DNA of 64,000 nt from Mimachlamys varia (Eukaryota > Mollusca > Bivalvia > Pectinida > Pectinidae): NCBI GenBank assembly GCA_947623455.1, contig OX392533.1:34284229-34348228 (forward strand), given 5' to 3'. Shown here piece after piece: positions 20,206 to 32,432 of this stretch; positions within the stretch are counted from its first letter, which is position 1; every line of letters begins with the position of its first letter. The translations under genes were made by a program, and so were the position numbers. Below the pieces are notes generated by a model. The model was given only the letters and a program-made list of their open reading frames with translations, was not told the origin of the DNA and did not search any database.

Positions 20206-22440
20206 TGACGGAAGAGCTGTATGGTGCAGTTTAATTCATTTTTTCGTCATACTGTATCGATTACTAAATTTAAAAGGTGCAGCACATGTTTGTGTTACGT
20301 CATCTTTCATTTCATTTTGATATGTCTATTATACACATATGTATATAGATCTGAGGGTAAAATATATAAAACAATATTACTAAAAAAGTCCATCTGTTTT
20401 TTAATTAATCCAACTTCTAGCTGAGAATAATTTCAGAGAATTATCAAATTTAGGTAATATCTATACTTAGCTACATATAGACGTAACGTATAGGTAATGC
20501 ATGTATTGTATTGATAGTCATTTTTTCACACTTTAATTACTAATTTTTTCACACTTTAATTACTTCAAAGAAGATTATCGTCATAGATGATTAATATTAC
20601 TGGTTTAAAGAATCACTAATCAATGTGCAGTTACGTTGGGTTTTACTTGTTTTACTGGTTTGTCTTTGCTTGTATGTGCGATTTAGTCGAAGTTTATTAT
20701 GTACGTGGCTGTACATTATGTAATAGATCAATTTCCATGTATGTAACACTTTCCTGTACAATATGAACTTCATGTTAAATTTGTCAATGTAATATATCTT
20801 TTTATACCTATAGGCCTTAGGACTTTTGGTTAATAAAGAACTTGCTTGAACTTGAGGTGTTTTATCAAAAGTGTGAATTTCATGCCCCACATACTTCACG
20901 TTGCTCCCAGGAGAATACAAATTTCCGCTTTAACTGAGGGTAGAAAACAAGCTCCTGTCATGCTTCGATTGTGCAAATGGGTTTGTTGACAAAGTTCACA
21001 GACATATGTAATCCAATCAAAGTCTACCATGGACCATCTACATATGTACAACATTGACGGAATTACTTATGAATAAGACACGATAATTGTCAAAACCCTA
21101 GTATGCATATAAAGTCTGAAATAGATCTTCGAAAGCTAGACCTACCTTTTCGTTGGACTGAGCCGCCATCTTTAAAAGTCCTATCCACAACACATACACG
21201 ACAGTGAATTTATGATTATTGAATAGACCTGGATGTCATTTGGGAATATGGAATAAAACATTTGAATCCACCATACAGTGTTGGAAAAAGTGCAATATTA
21301 CATGTCAAAGGAAACATTCTTATAATAAAAATCGATACTGTCTCTATCAGCCATGAAATTTGACAATGACACCACATCAATATGATATCAACATAGATAA
21401 AATAATTCACATATACATTCCAAAAAATCGCTTATTTTAGGAAAAATAAGATTTGTGGATTTATTATGATTGAGCTTTCTGCATAAAGACCTGACTATGT
21501 ATCGAAAATACATACAAAATCATTCAGGTTGAATTACACTACTGGGATGCATTGAGGGAATACTGGCTTGATAAATATTACTTTACTTTCTTGCGAAATA
21601 TTTGTATATGTTAATCTAACTCATTTAAAAGTATGGCTCGACTGTATCTTTAAAGGTTCTTCTCTCATGCGTGTCTTTGAACTATCTGTGATATCCGGCT
21701 AGGTAGTACGAGGGGACAGTACAACCTAACCGGCTTTTCAAGTCATGCGATGTTACCGGGGCCCGCTCAAGATAACAAAGCAACGTTGAGCGCGGTCATT
21801 AATTGGATGATCTATTGAGATCGTAGGTGGAAGATACTGCTGTTAGACCTAGGTCTGTAAATCTGCATACCACGTTTTAATAAATTTAAATAGTGGCATA
21901 TATATATATGTTTATTACAGTTTATATTTTCATCTGAAATTATTTAGCATTTGAAAATAACGAAATTTGTTGATTCACAGTGTTACTACTCCACTCCCCC
22001 CCTTATCTCGATTTTGGAATCTTATGTTTACTGTTTAAGCTTCCTCAGTCGCCACTTTCATGTAAACTTCACGTCTACCCTGCAGGAAGGGCATCTGCTG
22101 CCCTTTTTATAATATCTCAAGTTTGGCCTTTAGTTGATGGAGTGTTTATCCCCGGTGAGGAAGGCAACGTGTTCCGCCCCCTAGCCGAGACATACCAGGG
22201 TCACTTACGTCGTGTCTATTTCTTAATAACAAGTGGCCCAAGGGCATTAACGGTTGTCTGCATACCAATTGAAAGTAATCATTTAAGCATTGAACTGTTA
22301 CCAGATGTAGTATACAGTCGATATGAATACAATTTTGGTGACAGATAAATGGAATGTCGCCCGTTAATACACCAACAAATTTTCTATTCAACTCCACAGG
22401 CGGAGCGTGAAAAGAAGTTTAAAATGTGTTTCAGATGAAA

Positions 22441-23071
22441 TTATACTTCAATCGACAGCTTGCTGAACACACGTAAGCAAGCAGCGACAGACATGTGCAA
22501 ACCAGTATATAACTCCTCTTCTACGGCGAGGAATGAGAAACATTAAGTAAAATAACAGTGTGCATGCGTGTTTTATTGTCATGTCCACATCACAAACATT
22601 GAAGCAATACTGCAACTAGTTATGTATAGAAAACTGCGTATTTTAAAAAGAAAAAGGCCCTTTTTGTGCACACATTTACCAAACACCAAGCATTTTGCAA
22701 GACTGTGTACAAGTGTTTGAAAAAAAAACGGTAATAGTTAGGTACACAACTATTGGTATTAAAAGTGCAGGTCTTACTGTAGTCCGTGCACATATCAAAA
22801 GTTTTAAAAGCCTTCTGAATCCAATCCAAAACCTACCTTTTTACCTCCAAAACCGGCAGTTTCGTTATATAAATTGTCCCCCCTCCCCCCATGGTTGGCT
22901 TTAACACGGTGACTGTAATAAATTGTTTTTACCAAACAAAGGTGGACGCCAAGGTGAAGCCATCGGTCTCCTACTGTTTCTCATTCCTCGCCGAAGAGGA
23001 GTTGTATTGGTTTGCACATGTCTGTCGCTGCTTGCTTTCGTGTGTGCAGCAAGCTGTCGATGGAAATATAA
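22441..23071. mobile_element. Foldback element with arms of about 100 bp
   Basis: The left arm 22,441-22,541 (AATCGACAGCTTGCTGAACA .. GGCGAGGAATGAGAAAC) is the reverse complement of the right arm 22,975-23,071 (GTTTCTCATTCCTCGCC .. CAGCAAGCTGTCGATGG) with about ten differences. The inner 430 bp has no gene. It resembles a non-autonomous foldback/MITE element. Confidence 0.8.
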
Positions 23072-23307
23072 TGTTATCTGACTTTTCCTTGAAAATTGAA
23101 AACGTTTGCTTGAAAATTATGCTCTCATGATTAGAGATCGTACAGAAAGAGAGAGATCAACTTTCTTGACAATCAAGGTTTGTTTAATACAGTACACTAC
23201 CATTTATCCAAACGTTTCACGTCATCATCACAACTGTATTTATGTTCTAAAACCAACATATTAAATTATACAATGTATGTGTTTTGAAACTATTGGCACA
23301 ACTACTT

Positions 23308-23455
23308 ACTTGGATGTGACCAAAATTTGAATGATGGGTGTCGTCGATGAAGAAGAGGACTCTTACCTCATGTAAACATTTCCATTGTTCCTAGTTTGCC
23401 TCTAGTTTAATCGATTTTGAGTTCGGCGTATGGTTTTGTTGACGTATTTTTCAAA
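23308..23455 (+). mobile_element. Penelope-like 3' UTR fragment
   Basis: TACTTGGATGTGACCAA, GGTGTCGTCGATGAAG and CCTCTAGTTTAATCGATTTT follow the order of the 3' UTR at 18,640-18,830, with internal deletions. Confidence 0.65.
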
Positions 23456-24614
23456 GCCTATTATATACTTCCAAACTCATTCAGATAACCACTGTTCATG
23501 TGCTAAAGTATCATCAAGTTTCATGTTTTTCATAAAAATATCCGCGCCGTTGATTAGATAACATCGCATAGGGGGTCACGTTCTGGTGACCATTTGCATT
23601 GGTAAATAAAATGACTACTTTCAAAATCCCGAATGTGAAGATTTGAGGCGAAAAAACTTGCATCAGAACATGACCTCTTATGTCATGTTATCAGATCCTA
23701 GCGTAATGGCGTGAGAGCAAGGATCTCAAGTTAAATAAGATTGCTACATTATTATACTTACATCGATTCTGCCTGTTTTTCAAGTTCTTGTAACTTCTTT
23801 TAATCATGCCAAACTTTATAGAATATGCTATAATATAGATTTTGATAATACAATATCTATTCCAAACACATTAACATTGAATATCTACATCAATATATAA
23901 ACTCTATCAGATCGAGTGGGGCGCGGGGGATAATGCGGGTTTTGCAGCTTTACAATATAGACGAAGATTGTTATTTATGAAATTGACAAATGTACTGGCC
24001 AAGGCCTTGCTACATTGAGGCTACGCTTCAGGCAATTTAGCAAGTGAAGGACGAACAACTGGGCCGACACTAATGCATTATATATAATATGAATTTTCTT
24101 GCCATAAATAGAAGTACATTTTGTCACAACAAAGCTCCGATGAGAACGGGCAAGAACATATATCGATTTTTTTAAACATATTAAGAGTCATTTTTATACA
24201 CACTTGTGTAATAGCGATAGTATTAAGTTGATCAGCAAACCATTATATGTAACCATGACTGAATTTAAACTCCGTTGAGCTAGCTCCACCAAATCATTTC
24301 ATATTCATTGCAATATCGTCGAGTGAAGGTTTACAATTGTCACCAAATATACTTTAGCAAATATCGCCAATGAACTGCTGTTAAAAGATTAAGTTGATGA
24401 AATGCATTGATTATAAAGTATCATCAAAGCAAACAATCAGCTGTACTGCACACTCCATCAAAAGCAACCATTCACAAATAATAAGAGATTATGTAAATGC
24501 ATATTCATTTATATGTTTTTGATGCCAGATCGTAGCTCCCCGAATGTAAGTTGGCAGTCGCGAGGTACTGGCGTGTTTACAATTTCTCTCCGATACCTTT
24601 GGCTTTTCTTATAG

Positions 24615-24808
24615 CCCCTTTACATACACGGATTTTTCTTACGAGTCATTACAAAACGTTTCTTCTCCTTTCCCGGATCTTCACTAGTGTTTGCGTGTTA
24701 AGGCGAGTTATTTACGGATATCAGCGAGTTATTTTCGGATGCTTGCGATTGACTACAGATTGGCGATCCGTAAGGACTCGTGTAAGAAAAATCCGTGTAA
24801 GTGAAGGG
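24615..24808. mobile_element. Short foldback element, arms of about 33 bp
   Basis: CCCCTTTACATACACGGATT.. at 24,615-24,647 mirrors ..AATCCGTGTAAGTGAAGGG at 24,775-24,808, with a few mismatches. The open frame that crosses it is not a gene. Confidence 0.7.
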
Positions 24809-25849
24809 TTTTAAATAAAGATTTGCAAATAATCCTAAGTGACAAAACCGCAGAAATATACATTATTCAAATTCAATTTACAGGAGTGTTAAGTCTTTAG
24901 CAAATTGGAGGCTTAAATATCAATCTCGGAGTAAACATAAAGATTCTTGATTTTGTTTATTCACACTCAGCAATACTGAGTTGAACGATCGGTCCCATGC
25001 GTATGATACATGTATACAGACATGCATGTTTTCCATAAAAGACATGTGTGATATGAAAATAACATTTTTATTTTGATATCATATATGATGTATATTTTAA
25101 GTATTTTCAAATATGCATTACATTTTAATTGTACAATATAACCTGGCTTAAGACCTTTGTGAGTTGTGCTATCACGTGTGTCTGAGCATACAAGCAGAAA
25201 AAACTTTTAATTTGATTAATAAAGAAATAACACCTGACGTAACAGGTGCTATTCTTACGGCGTCATCAATTTACCTTGTTTAATGAGAGTCGATAACGTC
25301 GCTTCGCTTTGGATAACATGGAGTACGGCCCAGCACTAAATGCTCGAAAACTACAGTAATTATTACTAATTTTATTCATATTAAGACTTTTCCGCCAACG
25401 TCGTTTAAAGGACGACAAAAACACAAACACATGTAATTAATTGCTTAAGAAATAATAAACAACAAAACAACATTATAGAGAAAATGTAAATATATATATT
25501 AAACATATTTGTTTAACGTTCATTTCTGCTTGTGAATGCAATTCAGTTTACATCCATTTTTAGCATAAATATTTTAAAATAATCCCCGTTCAATGTCATA
25601 TATGATAAATGTATTGTATATTCACAAAAAGGACGAAACAGCTGTATGATGAAATTCATTTTTCGGCGTACTATATCTATAACTTAAAGATGTGCAGCAG
25701 GTGTGTGTGTATTGGGCTCATCTTTTATGCAAATTACAGGTATACTACGGGAGATCGTTGGAATCAAGATTTAGAACTGTTTTCACCGAACTAGGGTTTA
25801 ATCGCAATAGTTTTGGTACAAATGGTACTAATAAAAACAATTCGGCAGA

Positions 25850-25980
25850 ATGCGATATCGTAGAATTCTAGCCTCATTAAGATGTGGTAATTTACCAGTA
25901 GCTGTGGAAACTGGTAGATACACCAAACCGATAACCCCTCTTTGCCAAAGACTTTGTATATAATGTAAAAAAAGGGTGCT
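25850..25980 (+). pseudogene. LINE RT C-terminal fragment, second type (unit 1)
   Basis: One frame gives RRILASLRCGNLPVAVETGR and then YTKPITPLCQRLC, the conserved R-C-G-N-L-P-L-A-x-E-T-G-R-Y pattern of LINE C-termini. The frame stops immediately after. Compared with unit 2, about 145 bp upstream has been lost at an ATAAA/AAACAATT junction near 25,835. Confidence 0.75.
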
Positions 25981-26127
25981 GGACTTTTGACTAGAATGCA
26001 TTTGCAAAACAATAACTTTCATGCCTTAAATTATAGTGACAAGCTAAATTTAATTATGCACAATTTGATGCATCATTTGTCTCTGTATTAAGTTTTTATT
26101 TTTTTATTTAGTGATTTTATCAAGATT

Positions 26128-26345
26128 AGGAAATATACCTGATCAGTTACTTGTTAAATTGTTTGATCAGAATAATCCGTCGGTCTATAAAAGTCTCATT
26201 TTAATTGAGGATTAATTTATGTAACACTTGTAATCAAAGTTCCCTGATCAGTTGCTACTACTTGTTAGATTGTTTGATCAGACTAATCAGTCAATCTACA
26301 AAAGCCTCATTTAATTGAGGATTTGGGTAAAACTTGTAATTGTGT
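26128..26345. repeat. Two-copy tandem repeat of about 110 bp
   Basis: CCTGATCAGTT..TTGTTTGATCAGA..TCTATAAAAGTCTCATTT and the following CCTGATCAGTTGC..TCTACAAAAGCCTCATTT are diverged direct repeats. The unit 2 copy is at about 46,113-46,330. Confidence 0.7.
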
Positions 26346-26429
26346 GAAGCAAAACTCTTTCTTTCACAGCAACCGATGTCTAAACAAACGACAAATTACA
26401 CAACACATATAATTATAATTATATAGGGA

Positions 26430-26486
26430 TTGAACGGCGTTTTTTAATTTTCATGCCGGTATGAAAATTAAAACAACGCCGTTCAA
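26430..26486. repeat. Near-perfect 57-bp hairpin
   Basis: TTGAACGGCGTTTTTTAATT..CAT, a short GCCGGT loop, and ATGAAAATTAAAACAACGCC..GTTCAA form a stem of about 25 bp. Unit 2 has it at 46,418-46,474. Confidence 0.85.
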
Positions 26487-26769
26487 TTCATATATTTACA
26501 TTTTTACTACTGAACAATTGTCTAATTTATTTTCTTATTTATTGAACAGCTGGTTAATCAACTGCGTTTGTTATTGCGCTGTCCTTTAAACGAAAAAGGC
26601 GGAACAGCCGTAATTTGCGTAAAATTGGCGCCAATAATCTACCGTAGTCATTTGAACGTTTGACGCGGGGGCGTTCTCCATGTTATCCGAAGCGGAGCCG
26701 TAAGACTCCCATTGAACAAGACTAATATATTACGTCATAAGTAATTCACGTGAATGGATGTATTCATAC

Positions 26770-28900
26770 TGTATTCATGATGTATTCATAGTCTAGTGTT
26801 TGTTGTTTTCAGTTGGTATGTTCATATAGATAAGAAACAATCAGAATGTAAATATGTACATATAAATGATAATGACATTTGGGGAAAAAACATTCGAAAG
26901 AAGCAACACTTCACACGGAACTTAAAAAAATGATATGGATGTGTTTAACTCAAGACAGAAGACTCATTGAAAAAACATGCAATATAAAACCGGCCATCAT
27001 AAAACATACATATGTAAATAATAAATTATGATAATATTCTTTTGTTTATCTAAGGTTGCATATTCAGACGTGTCTAATTTACAATATGGCCCTGTGTCAA
27101 TAAATATATACAGAAATCACATGGAATTACAAAATGATTATAAAGTACTTATACGACAAATATAGTAAATACATACATGTACTTCTCAAATAATTATGAC
27201 AAAAAACATATCAAATTATGACTTTGAGAAAATATTTACGTCTAAATATACCAACATAGCAAGTAATTTCAAATATTTCCTTTTCACTCCAATAAGTAAA
27301 ATCGTGTTTCTGTACAAAAATCTAACAACTAAAAAAATACTCGAAACACTTCACTTAACTAAAATAGTTTTAATAAAATATTTATGTAATAAAACATGGT
27401 ATAAATGAAAAGCAACAAGAAAAAAAAGCAGGCTATTAATTGCTTTCCCGTTAAATATCAAATATTTGCATTTTCACTTCGCTCCGCCTCAATGAAACTA
27501 GTAAACCTTACTCACTTCATTTCCCGATGAAGTAAGTGAAGCACGCGCTTTTTCGTTCTTAGCGAAGTAATACATCAGATAGATAGCTTTAATAATACTT
27601 GATGTGACACAATTCTAACATTCCCGAAAGCAAGGTATAATATATTATTCCTAAATTTCTCATAGGTTCCCTCGATAATCGTGGAAGATGTGTCATTTGC
27701 CCGTCAGTCAGTTTTCGTGATTTTATTTCATGTCCGATTCTAAGATAAAACGTTTGAGGTTGGTCACATATATCCGTTCTCTTTTAAGAAGTGACATACG
27801 TTAGATTCTATTTTTGGACAGATGAAACTTCACGAAACTCATATGCCAGATAAATAAACTGTAGGACCTAACCTACTTTGCTCATAGGGACCCGAGAATT
27901 TGCTATTACTTAAAGCGTAGTTTTTTTTTACCTAAACTGTGTCGTCTAGAATAATTTTATACGTCTGAGGAGTTAGGTTAGGGTGGTATGTTTATCGGAA
28001 ATTGATCTAAACCTCCAAAAGTGTAAACATACTCTTAAAATCTCAGTTTAGGTCCAAAACTAGATGTAACGAATTATCAGGCACCTGTGATCTTGTCAAT
28101 ACAATGCCTGTACATAACCGTACCGTGTGCCTACCTTAAAAGCTTGCAGTTTACTGTAAATATCCTAAATCAAAAACCGTCAAATCACTAATCCAGATGA
28201 TTACATGTCACCAATATCATTCATCATACTTTTACAATTAGCTATGCCTAATTCACTGTCAATGAAACGTTTTCAATATGCTTAGACCTAACCGAAATCC
28301 GACAACTGTAACTGTGACCAAATCACGACTTCGTTATGTTTACTACTGCGCGGTGCAAACGGCTCTGAAAAATCACTCCTGTAGTCTATTTTATGATGGA
28401 AAGGTATTTCAATCAATTCGTAATGAAAATGAAAATTTGAGAGGTATAATTAAAGTAGATATAAAAAAAACAAATAAAAATTTTATCTCTGGACTACATT
28501 TTTTCTGTAGCCTAGTGATGAATGAAGCTAGTTATCGGCTGCTCCGCGTAAATACATAAGTGACGATAAGTGTGCAACAATGTAACAAAAGTGAAGAGCA
28601 GTGTGACACCGGCAGCTTAAAGTACATGCGAATGGCGGAAAATTTAAAATAGTTAACGTAAATAAAAGGATTGTATGTCTATTTTGTTGCTTGCATCGGC
28701 TGATGAGGTCAAGTGAACCTCGTGCAAGCAACACAATCGACAATCAATCCTTAAATGTATTTCACTAGTATTGCAGGTTATTTTGCCATATATTCACAAG
28801 TGCGTAGAATTAGTGACAATAGTTTTTGAAATATGCAATACGAGTGAAAAAAGTTATACAAACTGACCCTGAATACTCTGACCTCAGACCACATTTGGTT
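26770..28900. other. Non-coding unit DNA, no gene recognised
   Basis: Very AT-rich up to 27.5 kb, including a 70-codon Lys/Asn-rich frame (27,196-27,408) that recurs in unit 2 only because the block is duplicated. The frame at 28,278-28,559 is broken by several indels in unit 2 (48.2-48.5 kb), so it is unlikely to be coding. A GTATTCATG minisatellite near 26,765 has fewer copies in unit 2. Confidence 0.4.
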
Positions 28901-28914
28901 GAAATATCTTTTGG

Positions 28915-28990
28915 CCCTGATTAAACAGTTTTGAGCTCAGATTATGATTTTGTTAACTCTTCGGTATTCTCTAATTTATTTTCATTTGTA
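28915..28990 (+). mobile_element. Penelope-like 3' UTR tail fragment
   Basis: TTATGATTTTGTTAACTCTT and CGGTATTCTCTAATTTATTT follow the order of the terminal 3' UTR at 18,795-18,850. The segment 28.9-29.87 kb has no counterpart in unit 2. Confidence 0.5.
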
Positions 28991-29837
28991 CATAAAGGGA
29001 AAACGTTTGTTCACATTTATTTCCCTTACATTTGGAACAGTTCCTCAAGTTATTGGGAATTTATTTGTTGAGGTCCACATAACTTACCCAGGGAAGGGCG
29101 AGGTTTAACCTCCGTTTATACCAAACTGAGCACTCCTAAGACAGTTGAGATTCAGACTATATTTCGTTTACATCCTGGGAGCCGTAAAGGCCTAGCAGTG
29201 TTTTAAAGGAAGGGGTTGATTGAAGACAGACGCCGGACGCATCGCATCGGCATAAACAGCAACGTAAACAGTCAAATTGCAATAACAATTAACTAAATGC
29301 TAAAAAACACTCTGGTTGTAATGCAGGTCTTTGTTCTCACTCCGTTACAGCATGATCTGACAATATTCCGTAAGAGGTCATGTTCTGGTGTCCTTTGTGG
29401 CCTGTTCATTTAACACTCCAGTAGAATTTTCTAGACAGTTGACGTCGTCATCTGTAGCAAGGCATTTTGTCACAATATGCACAATCGTTTTTTTCGTGAC
29501 ATAATGCCTAAACGGACATTTAGGATTATGCAAGCTGTTTCGCCACCAAACATTCACAATCAAAATTCTGAATGCGGTAATTTGATTGGCTAATGCATAA
29601 GTTCACCAGAACATGATTTCACAAAGATTGTTTTCAGATCCTGATGTTACGGAGTACGAATAAGGATCTGGGTTTCAATCAAAATAAAAAATGGGGTATG
29701 CTTAATCCCGCTGTAGTATTCATTTGTTTTCGTCAAAAAAGCTCAAGGGAAAAGTTGATATTTTCAAAATGGTGGCCAATCACAGGTAAATTACATGGTT
29801 TTTGAGCTTATTCCGGTAGTTAAAATGGGAGAAAAAT

Positions 29838-30977
29838 ACTCTTTCATGGCCAACGGTGCAATATAGGGAAATTCCACCGGAGGGATTTTCACATTTGGCA
29901 AAACCCTCGGGTTTTATCAAACATGAAAACCCCTCCGGTGGAATTTCCCGATCTTTCACTCGGGATTTTCCAAATTTTCTTATCTTACCCTCGGGATTTT
30001 CAAATTTGGCAAAAACCTCGGAAAAGCCTCGGATTCTACCAAATTTGAAAACCCCTTGGGTGGAGTTTTCCTATCTTACACCCCTGCTCATGAAAGAGTC
30101 TTATAGCATTACACCATGCAATACAGTCACAATGGGTCATTAATTACATGACGTCTCGAAAACGGTAAAATATGATGCCAAAAAGGAAACAAAAACCGAC
30201 GTGATGAAATCCAAATCTTTCCCAATATTTTAAACGTAAACATTGCAAAGCTGAGATTATTTTTTTTATGTTAATATTTAATCTCGTTGACTCATTCGTT
30301 TTCGTCAAAAAACCTAAAGCGGAAAATTGATATTTTCAAAATGGTAGCCAGTCAAAAGGTACAACTGTACTTTCAGGTAGTTAAAATGAGAGAAAAATAC
30401 TCTTTCATGACCAAAGGTGTAAGATAGGGTTTAACCAAAATTGAAAACCCCTCGGTCAGAATTTCCCTACCTTACATCCTTGGTCATGAAAGAGTCTTAT
30501 AATCTCTCCTATCTCGCCATGTTGGAGAGAGTTTGGCCATGGAAGAAAGCTGTGTAATACTAATCTCTCTTACTTAGCATATCACTCAACGTGACGTCAC
30601 AATGGCTGAACATTGACGTGACGTCACGAATACGGTTAATATTTTTGTCAAAAAGAAAAAAACGACGATGTGATGAAAATAAATCCATAATTTTAACCAT
30701 AAACATTAGAAAGGTGAGATTATTTTTTCCTATGCCAACGTTGTTTGCAAATATGGCGTTTGCTTAATCTCGCCGTCTGATTTGTTTTCTTCGAAAAAGG
30801 AAAAAGTTGTTATTTTCAACATGGTAGCCAGTCAAAAAGTAATTCGATAAGTTTTGAGCTTATTCATGTAGTTGATACGAGAGAAGAATACTCTTTCGTG
30901 ACCTGAGGTGTAAGGTAGGGATTTTTGAAAAAACCGAGGGTGGAATGTCCGTCTCTTGCATACTTGGTCGTGAGAGT
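29838..30977. repeat. Three hairpin modules just 3' of GT31 gene 1
   Basis: Three inverted-repeat modules lie at 29,838-30,100, 30,399-30,496 and 30,889-30,977. Each starts near TACTCTTTC(A/G)TG and ends near CATGAAAGAGTCTTATA or a variant. In the second, TCTTTCATGACCAAAGG and CCTTGGTCATGAAAGA pair well. Between hairpins the spacer repeats ATTTTCAAAATGGTAGCCAG. The unit 2 equivalents are about 48,693-48,912, 49,231-49,328 and 49,722-49,810. The last module ends 17 bp from the GT31 stop codon, so it probably lies in the 3' UTR. Confidence 0.8.
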
Positions 30978-30993
30978 GTCTTATAATCTTTCT

Positions 30994-32028
30994 TCATAAA
31001 TTACGGAAAATCTTTGTCTTTAAATGATAATACCATGCCGTCTTCATGTCATCTGGATCTTCATAAAAATGAGAGGCTATAACAGTGTCGAATTCTTCGT
31101 CGTCTAAATAAATACGCTTTCTAATGTGGATTCCTGGATGGTGAATCGGCCTCACGGCGAGTTTATACGCAATAATTGCAAGAAAAATGTCATCGAACTT
31201 AAATTGTTTGGTAAATGGGATAGCAATATGGAGTAGTTTAGCGTATTCCATCGACATAATAAGTGCACCGGCACTTATAAACGGCGGGTACTTGTCAAAA
31301 GGATAGTCTTCAAATGGCATATACCATTTCTGAGCAGGGCCTCTCTGTGGAATATCGTTAAACACGAATCCCGCGAAGAGGGAGCGAACTGTGCTATACG
31401 ATAGCCCGTGTAGATACTTTAAAAGGAAATCTGTGGCAACGTAAAAATCATCATCTACAATCATAACAAATTTCGCTTTTGGACAATACTTAACGCACCA
31501 ATTGATGCCTCCAACAGTTTTGTATGTGTTCTTGTAATAATCATCAATATATGTCATCTGAACGATGTCGTCATACCTCTCTTCTTCCAATGAAACACGT
31601 TCATTAATTGAGGCATTTGTAGTTTGTGCAAGAAGAAAAGCATGGCGGATGATGTCGTGTTTGAAATACTTCCGGTTAGTCCAGGTTTCCCTGATAGCTT
31701 GTCGTCGATCGAAATTAGCCGGTGCAGACTTGATCATAAATAAAAGTGTAATTTCTTCATTGGATTCACAAATATTTTCTCTCGGTTTTACATATGTATA
31801 CGGATAAACATTGATAGGTTTGACAGTTGTGTTACCCGATTGGCTATTGTTGAAAATTAATTCTCTGTAATTAAAGTCAATAGGATAATGAAACTTATTA
31901 AAGGGGACCTCTCTCTCATGTCTTTCATTTCTTAAAGGCCTACTTTTCAAGACGGTCAGGACAAAGACAGAGAGTGTAATAAGGAACATCATACCAGCTG
32001 TCCAATATCTTAAATGCAGGACTTTCAT
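30994..32028 (-). CDS. GT31-family beta-1,3-galactosyltransferase-like protein, copy 1
   Basis: Single uninterrupted frame of 344 codons. It predicts a type II Golgi membrane protein: short cytoplasmic tail, signal-anchor about residues 9-27, then a stem with sequons at N60 and N66. GT31 motifs appear in order: RRQAIRETW (108-116), the metal-binding VDDDF (191-195), YPPFISAGALI (247-257) and FDDIFLAI (278-285). Another sequon is N138. These enzymes add galactose or N-acetylglucosamine in beta-1,3 linkage to glycans; the exact donor and acceptor cannot be read from sequence. Length is normal for the family. No intron is needed. The next upstream ATG is out of frame, so the start is well placed before the hydrophobic segment. 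Hairpin repeats follow directly 3'. Confidence 0.93.
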   Translation of the reverse strand: MKVLHLRYWTAGMMFLITLSVFVLTVLKSRPLRNERHEREVPFNKFHYPIDFNYRELIFNNSQSGNTTVKPINVYPYTYVKPRENICESNEEITLLFMIKSAPANFDRRQAIRETWTNRKYFKHDIIRHAFLLAQTTNASINERVSLEEERYDDIVQMTYIDDYYKNTYKTVGGINWCVKYCPKAKFVMIVDDDFYVATDFLLKYLHGLSYSTVRSLFAGFVFNDIPQRGPAQKWYMPFEDYPFDKYPPFISAGALIMSMEYAKLLHIAIPFTKQFKFDDIFLAIIAYKLAVRPIHHPGIHIRKRIYLDDEEFDTVIASHFYEDPDDMKTAWYYHLKTKIFRNL

Positions 32029-32036
32029 GATGCTGT

Positions 32037-32432
32037 TTGATTATGCTTGTAATCAAGAAAAAAGTTTGTATTCCGAGCGAAATCAGCTTTGCAAAATGTG
32101 CGAGTATATTATTTCTTCTTTATTGGTCACTGCTTACTATCATCGGAATCCGTCTTGATGTGTTTCCTGGGAACGTCAGCTGTGCAAATTTCATCAATGG
32201 AACTGTCCAGCCTTCATCAGCAAGAGTATCTGGAAGAATGGAAAGGAAAACCAACCAATCTACGATTGTTTTCAATTTTCACCAAAACATTGTTAGATTT
32301 CGTATACAAAGGTATTTTTTTACTGTGTCAGATATCCCAAAATACAAGTACAAGGTATTCATTAAAACACAAATTATTCTATATAAGTTTTCTCCAAATA
32401 CCAACAATGAGTATATACACAATGAGATATAA
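32037..32432 (+). other. Open frame divergent from GT31 copy 1, function unknown
   Basis: Starts 9 bp from the GT31 start codon on the opposite strand. A 131-codon frame has a hydrophobic stretch (ASILFLLYWSLLTIIGI). A second overlapping frame (32,089-32,442) contains SLHQQEYLEEWKGKPTNLRL and meets a GTATTT donor-like site. The segment recurs at 50,870-51,265 and 51,702-52,031. In the third copy a one-base loss after TTTCCTGG fuses the two frames. I recognise no family. It is as likely to be the 5' UTR or promoter of GT31 as a gene. Confidence 0.25.

Larger units (their letters stand above)
21455..25065. other. 3.6-kb block absent from unit 2
   Basis: Unit 2 jumps from the equivalent of 21,455 to that of 25,065 at about 44,905, while unit 3 continues into this block at the window end. 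The block therefore belongs to the ancestral unit. It holds two foldback elements and a Penelope-like 3' fragment. A 122-codon frame at 21,980-22,348 contains WPLVDGVFIPGE, faintly like the P-V-V-D-G-x-F-I-P motif of carboxylesterases, but no other esterase motif was seen. Confidence 0.7.
25228..26760. mobile_element. Long inverted-repeat element (about 1.5 kb) carrying LINE debris (unit 1)
   Basis: The left arm (about 25,228-25,445) and right arm (about 26,540-26,760) pair as inverted repeats. GGATAACATGGAG mirrors CTCCATGTTATCC, CCTTGTTTAATGAGAGTC mirrors GACTCCCATTGAACAAG, and CGTCGTTTAAAGGACG mirrors CGCTGTCCTTTAAACG. The arms have diverged by perhaps a quarter. Between them lie a LINE C-terminal fragment, a tandem duplication and a perfect hairpin. 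No transposase is visible. The unit 2 copy spans about 45,087-46,725. Confidence 0.65.

Noticed and set aside
21980..22348. Carboxylesterase-like exon (WPLVDGVFIPGE)
   Set aside because: A single short motif in a frame without the catalytic Ser, Glu or His regions and without neighbouring exons; kept only as a note.
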